Shown here: piece by piece, positions 10,570-21,445 of the stretch | Numbering within the stretch: the first letter of the stretch is position 1 | Layout of the letters: every line of letters starts with the position of its first letter | Assembly (NCBI RefSeq): GCF_042453785.1 | Contig: NC_091675.1 | Coordinates: 53,454,501 to 53,518,500 of the forward strand | DNA: 64,000 nt | Direction of reading: 5' to 3' | DNA from: Malus domestica | Taxonomy: Eukaryota > Streptophyta > Magnoliopsida > Rosales > Rosaceae | Program-made: the position numbers and the translations under genes | Notes under the pieces: model-generated | Told to the model about the DNA's origin: nothing | What the model saw: only the letters and a program-made list of their open reading frames with translations | Database searches by the model: none

Positions 10570-11779
10570 TGTCATCTTCTAATGTCATGTTACAACTTGA
10601 AGATAAAAACAAGGACCGTAATGATTTGAAAAGATCTCTCCAATAGAAAGAAACACAGACACGAAGAAAAACAAGATCAAGGATATGAAGATAGCCTCTT
10701 GTCGGGCACTTTTGTTTTGTTCATGTGCTTGTTTTCTCACATTCCCAAACCTCAAGCATCACAGTCCTTTGCCTAAAGCTTCTATGATTCAAATTTCATC
10801 CTGAAAGTAAGTAATTATAAAAACAAAAAAAATTTGCCCATAGATTTTCTCACGAGAGCAAGAGTGATTGACAATTTGTGTGAATCTATAGGTTCACCTT
10901 TGAAATGACTCCATGTGAAACCCTAGATTCTCTCAACATATAGTACGACTCTTCAAGACTAGTATGGTTCATACCAAAAAAATTTAAGAAAATAATGCCA
11001 ATGTCGATAAATAAGTTAACAGATGATACGAAAGTTCAAACTCTGTTGAGATTGTCAGTCAAATCCTTAATGCGAACAAAAATATGGTGTTGTATAATCA
11101 TGAGCCTTAATTTTGCCGATTCCCAATTCAAAATGGCTTGCACGGTGCAAACCCCGTCGCATGGTGTAAGAAGACTTCCAAGCTCTCCATTGGAATAAGA
11201 TGAGACTTCCAAATGAGGTACATGCTCTCAATTTGGCAACAGTGCTAGTCCCAGGTTTCAAGGTAGAGGCCTCTATGATTTTTTTTTCTTCATAAAAAAA
11301 GGACCATCTTTTGGCTTCATCTCGACAGTCCACCTTTTTGAAAGCCGAGAAAACTCACAAAACCATTTTAGTCTCCCTTTGACCACCAGTAAGATACTTC
11401 CAAGGTAGAGCTTTGTATGGTAGGTATTGGGGTTTTTGTGAAAGGATACACATTACAAGGATGCCGATGTGATATTTGGTTGTTGTGAAACAACAATGAT
11501 CCATAACAGCCCAATAAACTCAGTCTCCAAAGGACAAAAGACAGAAACAAAAAGCCCAACCATAAAGCCCAAAAGGCCCAAATTAAATTAAAGGAAAAAG
11601 AAAGAAAGATGCGTTCCGAAGTCTATCTTTTGAGAAGACTTTGGAGAGTAATTGAGTCGAGTCCGAGTGGCATCAGCCTCAGCCTCTGCCTCCTCTGCCT
11701 CTGGGAGAGATCACAACACAAAACATTACACCACCTTCTCACGCTCACCGTCCAGATCCCACCCTCGCCGGCGATCGCC
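10570..11779. other. Intergenic region upstream of the TM9SF gene
   Basis: I see no supported gene. Open frames here lack any family I recognise. The final ~150 bp (about 11600-11779) is CT- and TC-rich and probably contains the 5' UTR of the nonaspanin gene. Confidence 0.4.
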
Positions 11780-11889
11780 ATGTTCTCCTCCGTCCGATCT
11801 CTCTCACCCCTCCTCCTCTTCGTCTTCTTCCTCCTCGCTCCCGCCTTCGCCTCCGAGTCAGATCACAAGGTAAATTACTTCACCCTCTG

Positions 11890-11922
<33 letters not shown>

Positions 11923-14900
11923 GTGCTGCTCAAACCCTAACATTGGCTCTCTCACTAAATCCTGGTAGATCGCTATGTTTGTCCTTTTAATCTTTGAATT
12001 CGGATTCAGATCTGTAATTTGTACGGCTTGTTTGTGTATGTGTTTGTTAGGGTGAGATCTTAACTGGGTTTGCTTATTGGTCGTATTGTTGCTGTTTTTG
12101 TCTTATGGGTACCTACGATAGCGCTTATATTGGCGAATTGGGACTTGCAATGGTGATTTTAATATAGGGTTTTGGTATTATGATAATGGGTTCCAGGGGC
12201 CTCAAGGAAATCGATGACGAAATTTGTGTACGTTGGGGTTTATGCTTGCATTTGAGTAGATTTGCGCATGGATGCCTTTAGCATAGAGAAAGACTAGCTT
12301 CTCGAAAGTGCAGATCTTGGAACTTGAAAACTACTTTGTATAGATAGCTAATATCGCAATGCATCTATAACACTGAAAATTACATATGAATGCGATCCAG
12401 CTCCACCAAAAACAGGTTGCAAGTCAATCTGCAATCGTAACACAAGAAGCTTGCCTTACCATGTCAAAAAAAAAAAAAAAAAAAAAAAAAACTTTATGAG
12501 TGCTAATGTACCGTACATCTATCCATAAGTCGGGTACCCGTATTCATTCAACGAACTCATATAGTGTGGGATATGTTAGCAGCTGTAATGATTTTGGTTG
12601 ATACTTGTAAATAGATCTACTTGAGAGGTCTTAGCTAGTTTTGCTAGTTGGTGGATTTCTTATCCACTATTTTGTAATTCATGCTATTGTTTTAATAAAT
12701 TGTTACCGTTTATTCTCAAAAAAGAAAAAAAGGTTGCTTTGAAAACACACTAAGGTGGAGGCATCCTGATGCTCTAATGAAGCATTTACAGATGGCTGAT
12801 TGCATTGAATTATAGATGTAAAAGACGTTAGGATGAAGCCTTTTTCTGTAATCATCACGTGTTAACTAGACTTTCACATACACTGTCATTCTGTCATCTG
12901 TATTATTAATCTAACTTCAAACCATTTGTTGACTAGTTCTAATTTCACACTTTCCTGTGCTGCTAGGATAATTGATCTTGGATTGATCCATGCTTGATCT
13001 AATTATAAATTATGTCTAAATGTTCTAATGCTCCCTTGCTTTCGTTTGCAGTATAAAACAGAAGAATCAGTTACCCTTTGGGTGAATAAAGTTGGGCCCT
13101 ACAATAATCCACAAGAAACATACAATTACTACAGTCTTCCTTTCTGTCATCAATCTGAAAATGCTGCTCACAAATGGGGTGGTCTTGGTGAAGTCCTGGG
13201 TGGAAATGAGCTGATTGATAGCCAGATTGAGATAAAGTTTCAAAGTATGTGGACTTCCATGCTCTGCTATAATTTTTGTTGATGGATTGTGGTATTTAAT
13301 TGCAACTTGATTTGTTTCATTTCTCTGTTCAGAAAATGTGGACAGGGCTACCATTTGCCAACTTGAACTTGACGATCAAAAGGTTAAACACTTCAAGGAT
13401 GCAATCGAGAATAACTACTGGTTTGAATTTTTCATGGGTATGTTTTACATAAAATTATTTAATACAATATATATAGACAGTATGAAATATTTGTTTAGAT
13501 TAAATCGATGTATGGTGTTTCTAGATGCATAAAAAGTTTTTGTTGGATGTCCTGAGTTAACATTCCAAAATACTTTTTGTTAAAAAAAAAAAAAAATCCA
13601 ACATACTTATGGACTTTTGATTTACAAAATCGGTACTTTTATTGGTATTTAGTATGCATTTTTTTTTCTGGGGGAGTCGGTGGTGCGTTGGTTCCATTGT
13701 TATGACATCATTGCATTCCTGGATATACAATGTTATGGCAAGTGTGAAAGATGAATCATACTTATCTAGTGCATGGGAGAGAGTGATTTAGGAAGCAAAA
13801 GAGTATGGCAGAATTATCTTTAAATCAATATTAAGAACATTTCTCATGCTTATGTTTGGACAATAATATTGCTGATGCAATAAAAATATGTACTTGTATG
13901 TTTTCTTAGTCATATAAGATAGTTAAGCAAACGTGTGTTGTGACTGACAAGTCCATGCCTCATGACCTACAGTCTAATTGTTGCCAAATTCAATATAACC
14001 TTACAACACACGGAACTTGAGGAAACTTGATGCTTAACTACAAGAAATTTGTGTTAATTACATTTTCATGAACAGTATTATAGAGTCTATACACGTAGGA
14101 AATGCTCACAATTATCTGAAAAGTAGCTTTATTATGTGTTTGGGAATCTAGATCTTTGTGGGGATCTATTGCAAGGGTTTATTTTCTCTATGTTTTGTGG
14201 TCAATTCGTTTGGGGCATTCACTGATCCTATATTTTGTATCTTTAACATATTATCTTCCCTGGACGTTGCTGTGCTGGATGCATGTTCAGATGATCTGCC
14301 TTTATGGGGTATGCATCATACTCATTCCTTCAAATTTTGAGCTCACGTTTATGTTATCATCCTATTAAATTGATCTTCATCGTCTCATGACGTTCTAGGC
14401 TTTGTTGGTGAGTTGCACCCGGACAAGAACAGTGAAAATGGCAAGCATGTCCTTTACACGCATAAAAATATTATTGTTAAATACAATAAAGATCAGGTTT
14501 GTGATTCTCCATATCAGATGTGGCTTTAATAGTGGGCTTGAGGATCTATGATATTCATTATAGTTTATAATTTTGTAGATCATTCATGTGAATCTCACTC
14601 AAGATAGTCCAAAGCCGTTGGAAGCAGGGAAGAAATTGGACCTAACTTACTCTGTCAAATGGATTGCAACCACTATCACATTTGCACGTCGATTTGATGT
14701 CTATTTGGACTACCCTTTTTTTGAGCACCAAGTAATAACTGATTATGTGTTTATATGTTAACTTATTTTTATTTCTGACGCTGACAGCATATTATTCTAA
14801 ATTCAGGAGAATTAAGTCTGCAAGGGATTTTAACATTGGCTGCTTAATAATGCTTTTTTCTTTTTGGTTTTTTAATGAGCTGTATGACCATTTTGCAATT

Positions 14901-17427
14901 TGCAGATACATTGGTTCTCGATTTTCAATTCATTCATGATGGTTATTTTCCTTACTGGTTTGGTGTCAATGATATTGATGCGGACTCTTAGGAATGACTA
15001 TGCAAAGTATGCTCGGGAAGACGACGATCTGGAGACTCTGGTATGATCTAATGATTTTAATCATATCATCCTTCTTTTAGATGTTTTGTTATTTTTCTTA
15101 TGTGACGTAGATAGAGATACAATAGATACCGTCCTTGTGTGGTGACTGGTAACCCTTTTGAAAATGTGCCTATTGTAGGAAAGAGATGTCAGTGAAGAGT
15201 CTGGGTGGAAACTTGTGCATGGGGATGTTTTTCGGCCTTCTCGAAATTTGGTTATTCTTTCAGCCGTTGTTGGCACGGGCGCTCAGCTAGCGTTGCTTGT
15301 TCTTCTCGTCATCTTACTGGCAATTGTTGGGATGTTGTATGTTGGGTATGTTGACTACTTGCTCAAAAGTACTTGGGATGCTATTTTGGGTTTTCCACTT
15401 TCCTAGTTTTTTTATTTAAATATTTTTTTATGATTTTCGAAATGTTTATGTTTGAATCATAAATATATAAGTCTTGCATACTTATATGTTGGTGTAATTA
15501 ATATTAGGCCAGCGATGCAACACCACACATTAATCTTTCCCTGTCTTAGCTCTTAGCTTGTTATCTGATTTTGCATGCTAAATAGTTAATTACTATTTGT
15601 GTACCTGGGAAGAATTGCTAGAACTTTAATAGAGTATTATGTCTTACATCATTTTTTATTTGGTGTCTCAGGAGAGGTGCAATTGTTACAACTTTCATAG
15701 TGTGTTACGCCCTTACATCTTTCATTTCTGGTTATGTAAGTGGTGGGATGTATTCAAGACATGGTGGTACGTATTTAATTTAATTCATATGATAGATATG
15801 GTATTCATTCTGTTTAAGCCTTCTAACAAATCACAACAACCTTTGTTTGGATATTTCTGAGCTTGTGTTATTTCTGAAATATTATTCGTTGTTTTATCAG
15901 GTAAAAATTGGATAAAGTCAATGATACTCACAGCATCTCTATTTCCATTTATGTGCTTTGGGATTGGGTTCATCTTGAACACAATTGCTATATTTTACGG
16001 GTCACTGGCTGCTATTCCTTTTGGTACAATGGTGGTTGTTTTTGTGATTTGGGCATTCATCTCTTTTCCTCTAGCACTTCTTGGTACAGTTGTTGGAAGA
16101 AACTGGAGTGGTGCTCCTAACAATCCTTGTCGTGTGAAAACCATTCCTCGTCCTATTCCTGAGAAGAAATGGTATTTAACCCCATCTGTAGTCTCATTGA
16201 TGGGAGGACTTCTGCCCTTTGGAAGCATATTTATCGAAATGTATTTTGTCTTCACATCCTTCTGGAATTACAAGGTGAAATTTCGATAACTATGTGCTTT
16301 TTATAGTATAGACTTGCTGATTAATAGATCTGAGTACCAAATAACGTTACAAACATTGGCAGTGCATGCCATTCCTTAGACAAAGTTACACTTACAATAG
16401 TTGGTCATTATGAGACCAAGCTTGTGAAAATTGTAGAAGTCACGAATTTCATTAGCTGAATTTTATGTCTTGAAAGCAATGATAGGAATCATTTGTTCGT
16501 GAAAGACTCAGTGAAGTTCTGTTACAGCACATATGAGAAGATTCTATATTGTTGAGAAAGTTGTTAGTCTATTGTGGCAAAAGTGCATGATTGTCGTTGA
16601 GTGTTGACGGTGATTACCATGAATGCTAACGTATTTCTTCGTCTTTGTGTCTTAACAGGTGTATTATGTCTATGGCTTTATGCTGCTTGTTTTTCTGATT
16701 CTCATCATTGTTACTGTGTGCGTGACAATTGTGGGGACATACTTCTTGCTTAATGCTGAGAACTACCACTGGCAATGGACTTCTTTCTTTTCTGCTGCAT
16801 CAACAGCTGTCTACGTGTACTTGTATTCTATATATTACTACTATGCAAAGACCAAGATGTCGGGTTTCTTCCAGACCAGCTTCTATTTTGGATACACTTT
16901 GATGTTTTGCCTTGGCTTAGGAATCCTTTGCGGTGAGTTTTCTCTTATACACTAACTTGACTTTTATTTCCACATCAAGGATTTATAGATGTCAATTTTT
17001 TTGTTCTCGACTCTTCCCACCCAACCAGCATGGCAGCTGAAAAGTAGCCACTTCAAGGATTTGTAGATGTCAAATTTTTTTTTTTTGCTCAACTCTTGCT
17101 CCCACCCAACCAGCATGGCAGCTGGAAAGTAGGCTATCATGTTGTTGGCCTATGTATTTAAAGGCGTTTTTACAGTGGTCATTACTTTGTTGAACCATAT
17201 GCTTGACCTGAGCATTAGTTGCCTAGTTACTAAGAAGAAATGTTTCTTCCTGAGTGCCATATTCTCCCACGCCTCTTGATTATAAACGCTAGAAAAGTAA
17301 AAAGTGCCAGAAAAATGTTTTAATCTGTGTTTCATTTGTTTCCTTTTTTGAATGTGCAGGAGCTGTTGGATATCTGGGTTCTAATTTGTTTGTAAGGAGG
17401 ATCTACAGAAACATCAAGTGCGACTAG
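11780..17427 (+). CDS. Transmembrane 9 superfamily protein (nonaspanin, short TMN subclass)
   Basis: Twelve exons join in frame: 11780-11869, 13052-13244, 13333-13437, 14291-14308, 14399-14496, 14579-14731, 14906-15040, 15179-15345, 15672-15766, 15901-16274, 16659-16932 and 17360-17427. All introns are GT-AG, and one micro-exon has 18 bp. The product is 589 aa, the length of the short plant TMN/EMP proteins. A signal peptide (about residues 1-25, Leu/Phe-rich, ending AFASES) is followed by a lumenal domain with the conserved PYNNPQETY and PLWGFVGE. Nine membrane segments follow, with hallmark [19 protein letters not shown] and [10 protein letters not shown]. The C-terminus ends RNIKCD, a K-X-D motif of the kind shown to hold plant EMP12 in the Golgi through COPI binding. 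The protein probably acts in Golgi membrane trafficking or cargo sorting. Intron 1 holds a long A run (about 12464-12490). Confidence 0.95.
11889..11914. repeat. (CT)n microsatellite in intron 1
   Basis: This is an uninterrupted CT run of about 13 units, shortly after the donor of TM9SF exon 1. Confidence 0.9.
16970..17132 (+). repeat. Intronic tandem duplication, about 80 bp x 2
   Basis: Two adjacent copies, 16970-17048 and 17049-17132, share CAAGGATTTRTAGATGTCAA, a T run, then CCCACCCAACCAGCATGGCA and GAAAAGTAG-like ends. They lie in the last intron of the TM9SF gene. The main differences are in T-run length, plus a few substitutions, so this is a fairly recent local duplication. Confidence 0.85.
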
Positions 17428-18902
17428 AGCATCTCCGCGAGGAAATGGACCTGATGGAGATTCTCTGAGTAGATTGGCCGTTGTTGAGGTACGTGGTCAG
17501 GGATGGGGATCCAGTAACCACTAGAGACTGAAATCACAGGGTTTGAGGACAGGGATGTATTCTTCTCTGGACTCGGTAAAGCCCTGAGATTTTTTTGTTT
17601 TCCCCGGCTGTAAGTGAAAGCCTTAATTTTAGATGCAGAGATTGTTTTATAATCTAAGTTAGCGGATGTCGAACTCCTGTTATTTCATTATTTTCTTTTT
17701 TTTCGACCTTTCACAAATAGGTGCCCCGTTACTCTCCGTCTCCGAAAACGAACCTTTGATTCTGAGTTATGTAACGACTTGTGAATTTTGATTCCATCTG
17801 TACCTTGCATATATAAGTATCATTGTCTGAAACGGTGAAACCACACATTGTGTCTTTACATCTTTGCACGATTTATTTCGAGTATTTCTTGTAACTTGTA
17901 TGAATGACAATTGATTCCGTAATATTTTGTCGTGTCGATAAGGAAGATTAAGGATGAGCATGTCTCCAGCAAGAGCTGATAGCATTTATGCTCCTTTCCA
18001 TGCCGTAAACGAGCTCTGTTTTTCGACCTGCATTGTACAAAATTTGCTATACACTGACATAAATCTTTGTATCATAATTATTTAACTTAAGATTATCGCT
18101 TTTCAAATGAAATCTAGATCCTCTTCGGATTTCAGAGTTCATGGACTGAGTGATCTGGATTACTTATCTTAAATCTTACGGCTTCCGTTAGTCCATACTA
18201 CCATTCCACCTTACAAGAATTAGGGGTTCGGATCTCTCTCCCTCTTCCTCTCTTGAATAGTTCGGATTACGAGATCCGTCAATTCCGAACTGCGAGATTT
18301 AGAGGGGATCTGAATTCTGAAAATGATAGCCTCTTGTTTGTTATACAGGTAATGCTATAGTTAAATCCATCTTGGTAACTTTAATTTAACCAGTGGTGTA
18401 GAGAAGGACAAGTCCTCTAATTTTGTAGCTAGGAAGAGTGGATCTAGTGTTGTATGTGCGGCCACATGCTCATTTCACATCTTGTGATCTCCAGTCAATT
18501 TATGTGGTCATAAATGTTTTTCGTTCCCACCTCCACCAACCAAGAGGAGATGTTAACCTCTGTATTATTTACCAGTTTATTTTAGAACCAATATTAATTA
18601 ATTAATTTTATCGGATCTAGTAGCGTGAGCTTGTAACTAAGCATGACATTAAGGTGATTTTGATTGCTTGTATGAAATTTAATTGAGGTTATGGTAGTCT
18701 TAGTCTGTTCACCTGGCATGAAATTACGCAAAACGAGTCCTTCAACCCTTGAGTTAGTAGGATAAAACTGCGTGTGGGGATAACACTAACCATTGAAATA
18801 AGACCAAAAACCTCGTTCAGAGGAGGATTGTGCCCGCCACGTTCACTCACTCTCTATGGTCCTGTGGTGATAATAAAAAGATAGAGTGATCCACAAGATG
18901 TT
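17428..18902. other. TM9SF 3' UTR and intergenic region
   Basis: The first few hundred bases after the stop are probably 3' UTR. No gene or clear transposon is visible up to the ferredoxin promoter. Confidence 0.5.
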
Positions 18903-18903
18903 G

Positions 18904-18920
18904 CCACGTGGCAGATAAGG
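18904..18920 (+). promoter_or_regulatory. G-box plus I-box light-response module
   Basis: A palindromic CCACGTGG core (CACGTG at 18905-18910) is followed 4 bp later by GATAAGG (18914-18920). This G-box/I-box pairing is the classic light-responsive unit of photosynthesis genes such as RBCS. It lies about 160 bp upstream of the ferredoxin start codon, a sensible promoter distance. That it works here is inferred. Confidence 0.6.
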
Positions 18921-19066
18921 GTTGATGCCACTTCATCCTCTCTCTCTCATTTGTAGCCACTCTATTTCCACAAACCATCCCATTTATCAACACCGCCAAG
19001 GCTTTCACTCCCACTCTCTTTAGCCACAACACAAAAAAGCCTTGCAACCAAAGCAAACCAACAAAC

Positions 19067-19501
19067 ATGGCAGCCACAGCTCTCTCAGGCACCATGGTCA
19101 GCACCTCCTTCATCCGCGGCCAGCCGATGACCAGCCTGCGGTTATCCCCCAACGTCGGTCAGGCCCTTTTCGGGCTCAAGGCCAACCGCGGAGGGCGTGT
19201 GGCGATGGCTGCCTACAAGGTGAAGCTGCTCACACCAGAAGGGCCACAAGAGTTTGAGTGCCCCGACGACGTGTACATTCTCGACGCGGCGGAGGAGGCC
19301 GGGATTGACCTTCCCTACTCATGCAGGGCAGGGTCTTGCTCCTCGTGCGCCGGCAAAGTTGTGAGTGGGGGTGTGGATCAGTCGGACCAGAGCTTTTTGG
19401 ATGATGAGCAGATGGACGGTGGATTTGTGCTCACTTGTGTGGCTTATCCGTCGTCTGACGTCACACTTGAGACCCACAAGGAAGAGGAGCTTACTGGTTA
19501 A
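19067..19501 (+). CDS. Leaf-type ferredoxin, chloroplast [2Fe-2S]
   Basis: This is a single-exon gene of 144 codons plus stop. A Ser/Thr/Arg-rich transit peptide of about 47 residues ends near RVAM. The mature protein starts [10 protein letters not shown] and is 97 aa, the standard size. The [2Fe-2S] ligands are Cys86, Cys91, Cys94 and Cys124, in [12 protein letters not shown] and VLTCVAYP. The C-terminus ends KEEELTG, the usual leaf isoform tail. It accepts electrons from photosystem I in the stroma and passes them to FNR, thioredoxin reductase, nitrite reductase and others. Lack of introns is normal for this family. The start is the ATG at 19067; an internal Met at position 10 is less likely because it shortens the transit peptide. 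Confidence 0.97.
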   Translation: MAATALSGTMVSTSFIRGQPMTSLRLSPNVGQALFGLKANRGGRVAMAAYKVKLLTPEGPQEFECPDDVYILDAAEEAGIDLPYSCRAGSCSSCAGKVVSGGVDQSDQSFLDDEQMDGGFVLTCVAYPSSDVTLETHKEEELTG

Positions 19502-21116
19502 GTGCTTTTGAGCTTTCTCATGATGACGTCATGTTTTGATGGCTGCTGGCTGGTTGGATCTGCCTTAAGTTTGTTTCAGGATAAGGTTGTCTTGTTTCTA
19601 ATTATATGAGTTGCTTAATGTTTTTGTACTCTCATTTGTGGTATGGAGATCATTGTATCTTGTAAACTCACCCTTGTATGAATCTCTCTCTTTGTTTGGA
19701 AGTGCTTTTAGAATAATTAGAGGTGCTTTTAGATAATTAAAAGTGTTTTTGAGTTGCAAAAGGTTCAAGAAGGAAGAACTTCCCAATGCTTTTCCACGAA
19801 GCACTCTGGTTTTCATCAAAAATTTCAAAGTACTTGTATTAAAAGTGCTTGTGAGCAGGTACCCCAAGTTTTCTAAGTTTAAAAGTGAAGGACATGTCTT
19901 CAAACCAGATTTGGGAATCAATTTTAACATTGCTTAACAGGACATTAAGTGTTAAGACCTTGCTTACTAATCCGTAGTCGGAATTGTAGGAATTGAAATC
20001 AGGAGGAGTCGGAATTGGATTTTTGTTGATTCTGGTTACGGATTATCAAACACCCCGTAAAATTATATTTCACAATGCCAAAAATACATGTGAAGCCTTC
20101 AACTGGCTTCGAATTCTTGGCGGACAAGTCAAGAACTTCATGTTTTCTGAAACAAATCTAATACAGCATCCACTTTTTCTTCCACTCGATTGCCTTCATC
20201 GTCTTCGTCGCTGTTAGTAGGAGGCTGTGAATCACTCATTCTTACCGATTCAGATAAATACTCGTGCACTCGAAATGAGCATTCATGCTGAGGTGGTTGA
20301 GGTTCGGAAGTGCTGCTGCCGGTGCTCTCTCTCCTTCTCTGTGTGGATGTGACGGTGTCGTATGGTGCTGCAAGTCTTCTTCAACCTACTCACATGGAGA
20401 AGCACCGTATCCTTCCTTTCCGCCATTCGTTCTTGTAAATTTAAAAGATCTAACGGTCCTTTTTTTACTTAAGAAACTGGTAGGAATAATATCAGAATTT
20501 GTTGCAATACTTCATCATCTACTATGTAGCTATTCAATTGCATCTCTTAAAATTACGAGATGGTTCCTTGCTTTTAAGGCCAAATTACCATTAGGATAAT
20601 AATTTTTACTCTTCTTGATAACGTAGTATTCAAGCGGGTACTTCACATTTCATAAAATAAGTCAACTGAAACGGAAAATATATCATTTTCTTTACGTGTT
20701 GATATTTCTATGAAATGTTCTCAATTTCTCACAAAATTAGTGCTTGTGAAAAGAAAATTATTTTAATGTGCGAACCAATTTGTGTCATGTAACACTTCAC
20801 TAGATTGACATGAACACGATACATACGACTTGTCTATTAGGTTTAGATTCAACTAATTAAAAATCAAATTCTCCACTACTTAGTAATAAAGATCTAGTAG
20901 TATTTATTTTCACTTATAAATGAGAGATTTTAGTGTAAATATTACGTTAAAAAAAATCAGGACTCCAAAATGTATTCTTGACCAAAGAAAAAAGTGTTTC
21001 TTTCAGAAAACAGTTCAAGTGTTTTTTAAAGATTTAATTGCATTTTGACTAAAATATAGTTCAGAAAATATTTTATTAAAAACGCTTTCAACCATTTTAA
21101 AAACACTTTCAGCCAC
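19502..21116. other. Intergenic region with repeat-like stretches
   Basis: No gene is visible. Around 19690-19860 and 21000-21115 there are AAGTGCTTTT/AAAAGCACTT-like and AAACACTTTCAGCC-like stretches in opposite senses. They resemble remains of a short inverted-repeat element. I could not define ends. Confidence 0.35.
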
Positions 21117-21304
21117 TTAGTACTACGATATAGTGGTATTCTTCTTCACTAATAAGTGAGAGGTTCTATGTTCAATTCTCGTTAAAGGCGAATTTGAACT
21201 ACATTATTGTTAGTTCATTGTGAGGCTAAACACACATCACTCCTACTGTGTATAATATATCAATTATTCAAAATATAGATAATATCGATTGTTAAAAAAA
21301 AAAA
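21117..21304 (+). mobile_element. tRNA-type SINE, copy 2
   Basis: This copy has the same architecture as 7628-7789. It starts CTTAGTACTACGATATAGTGG and has TTCAATTCTCGTTAAAGGCG around the B-box. It then has AATTTGAACTACATTATTG and ends ATATCGATTGTT plus an A run of about 11. It lies about 140 bp upstream of the MORF1 start. Confidence 0.6.
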
Positions 21305-21445
21305 TTGAAAATTGAAGGGCAAAACCGAAATTCTAGGAAGAATAAATGATGCGCGCGTGCAGGATTTGGGGTTAATGTACACTGAGCAGCGAACCCTTTT
21401 CTTCTCTAAAACCCCGAACAGGCCAAAATTCTCAAAACCCTAGCC

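Noticed and set aside
10995..11559. Short open frames at 10995-11198, 11067-11333 and 11368-11559
   Set aside because: No domain, splice context or family that I can recognise; they overlap each other on opposite strands.
13604..13680. Possible extra exon in TM9SF intron 3
   Set aside because: The exon set without it gives a complete, in-frame 589-aa protein of the expected family length.
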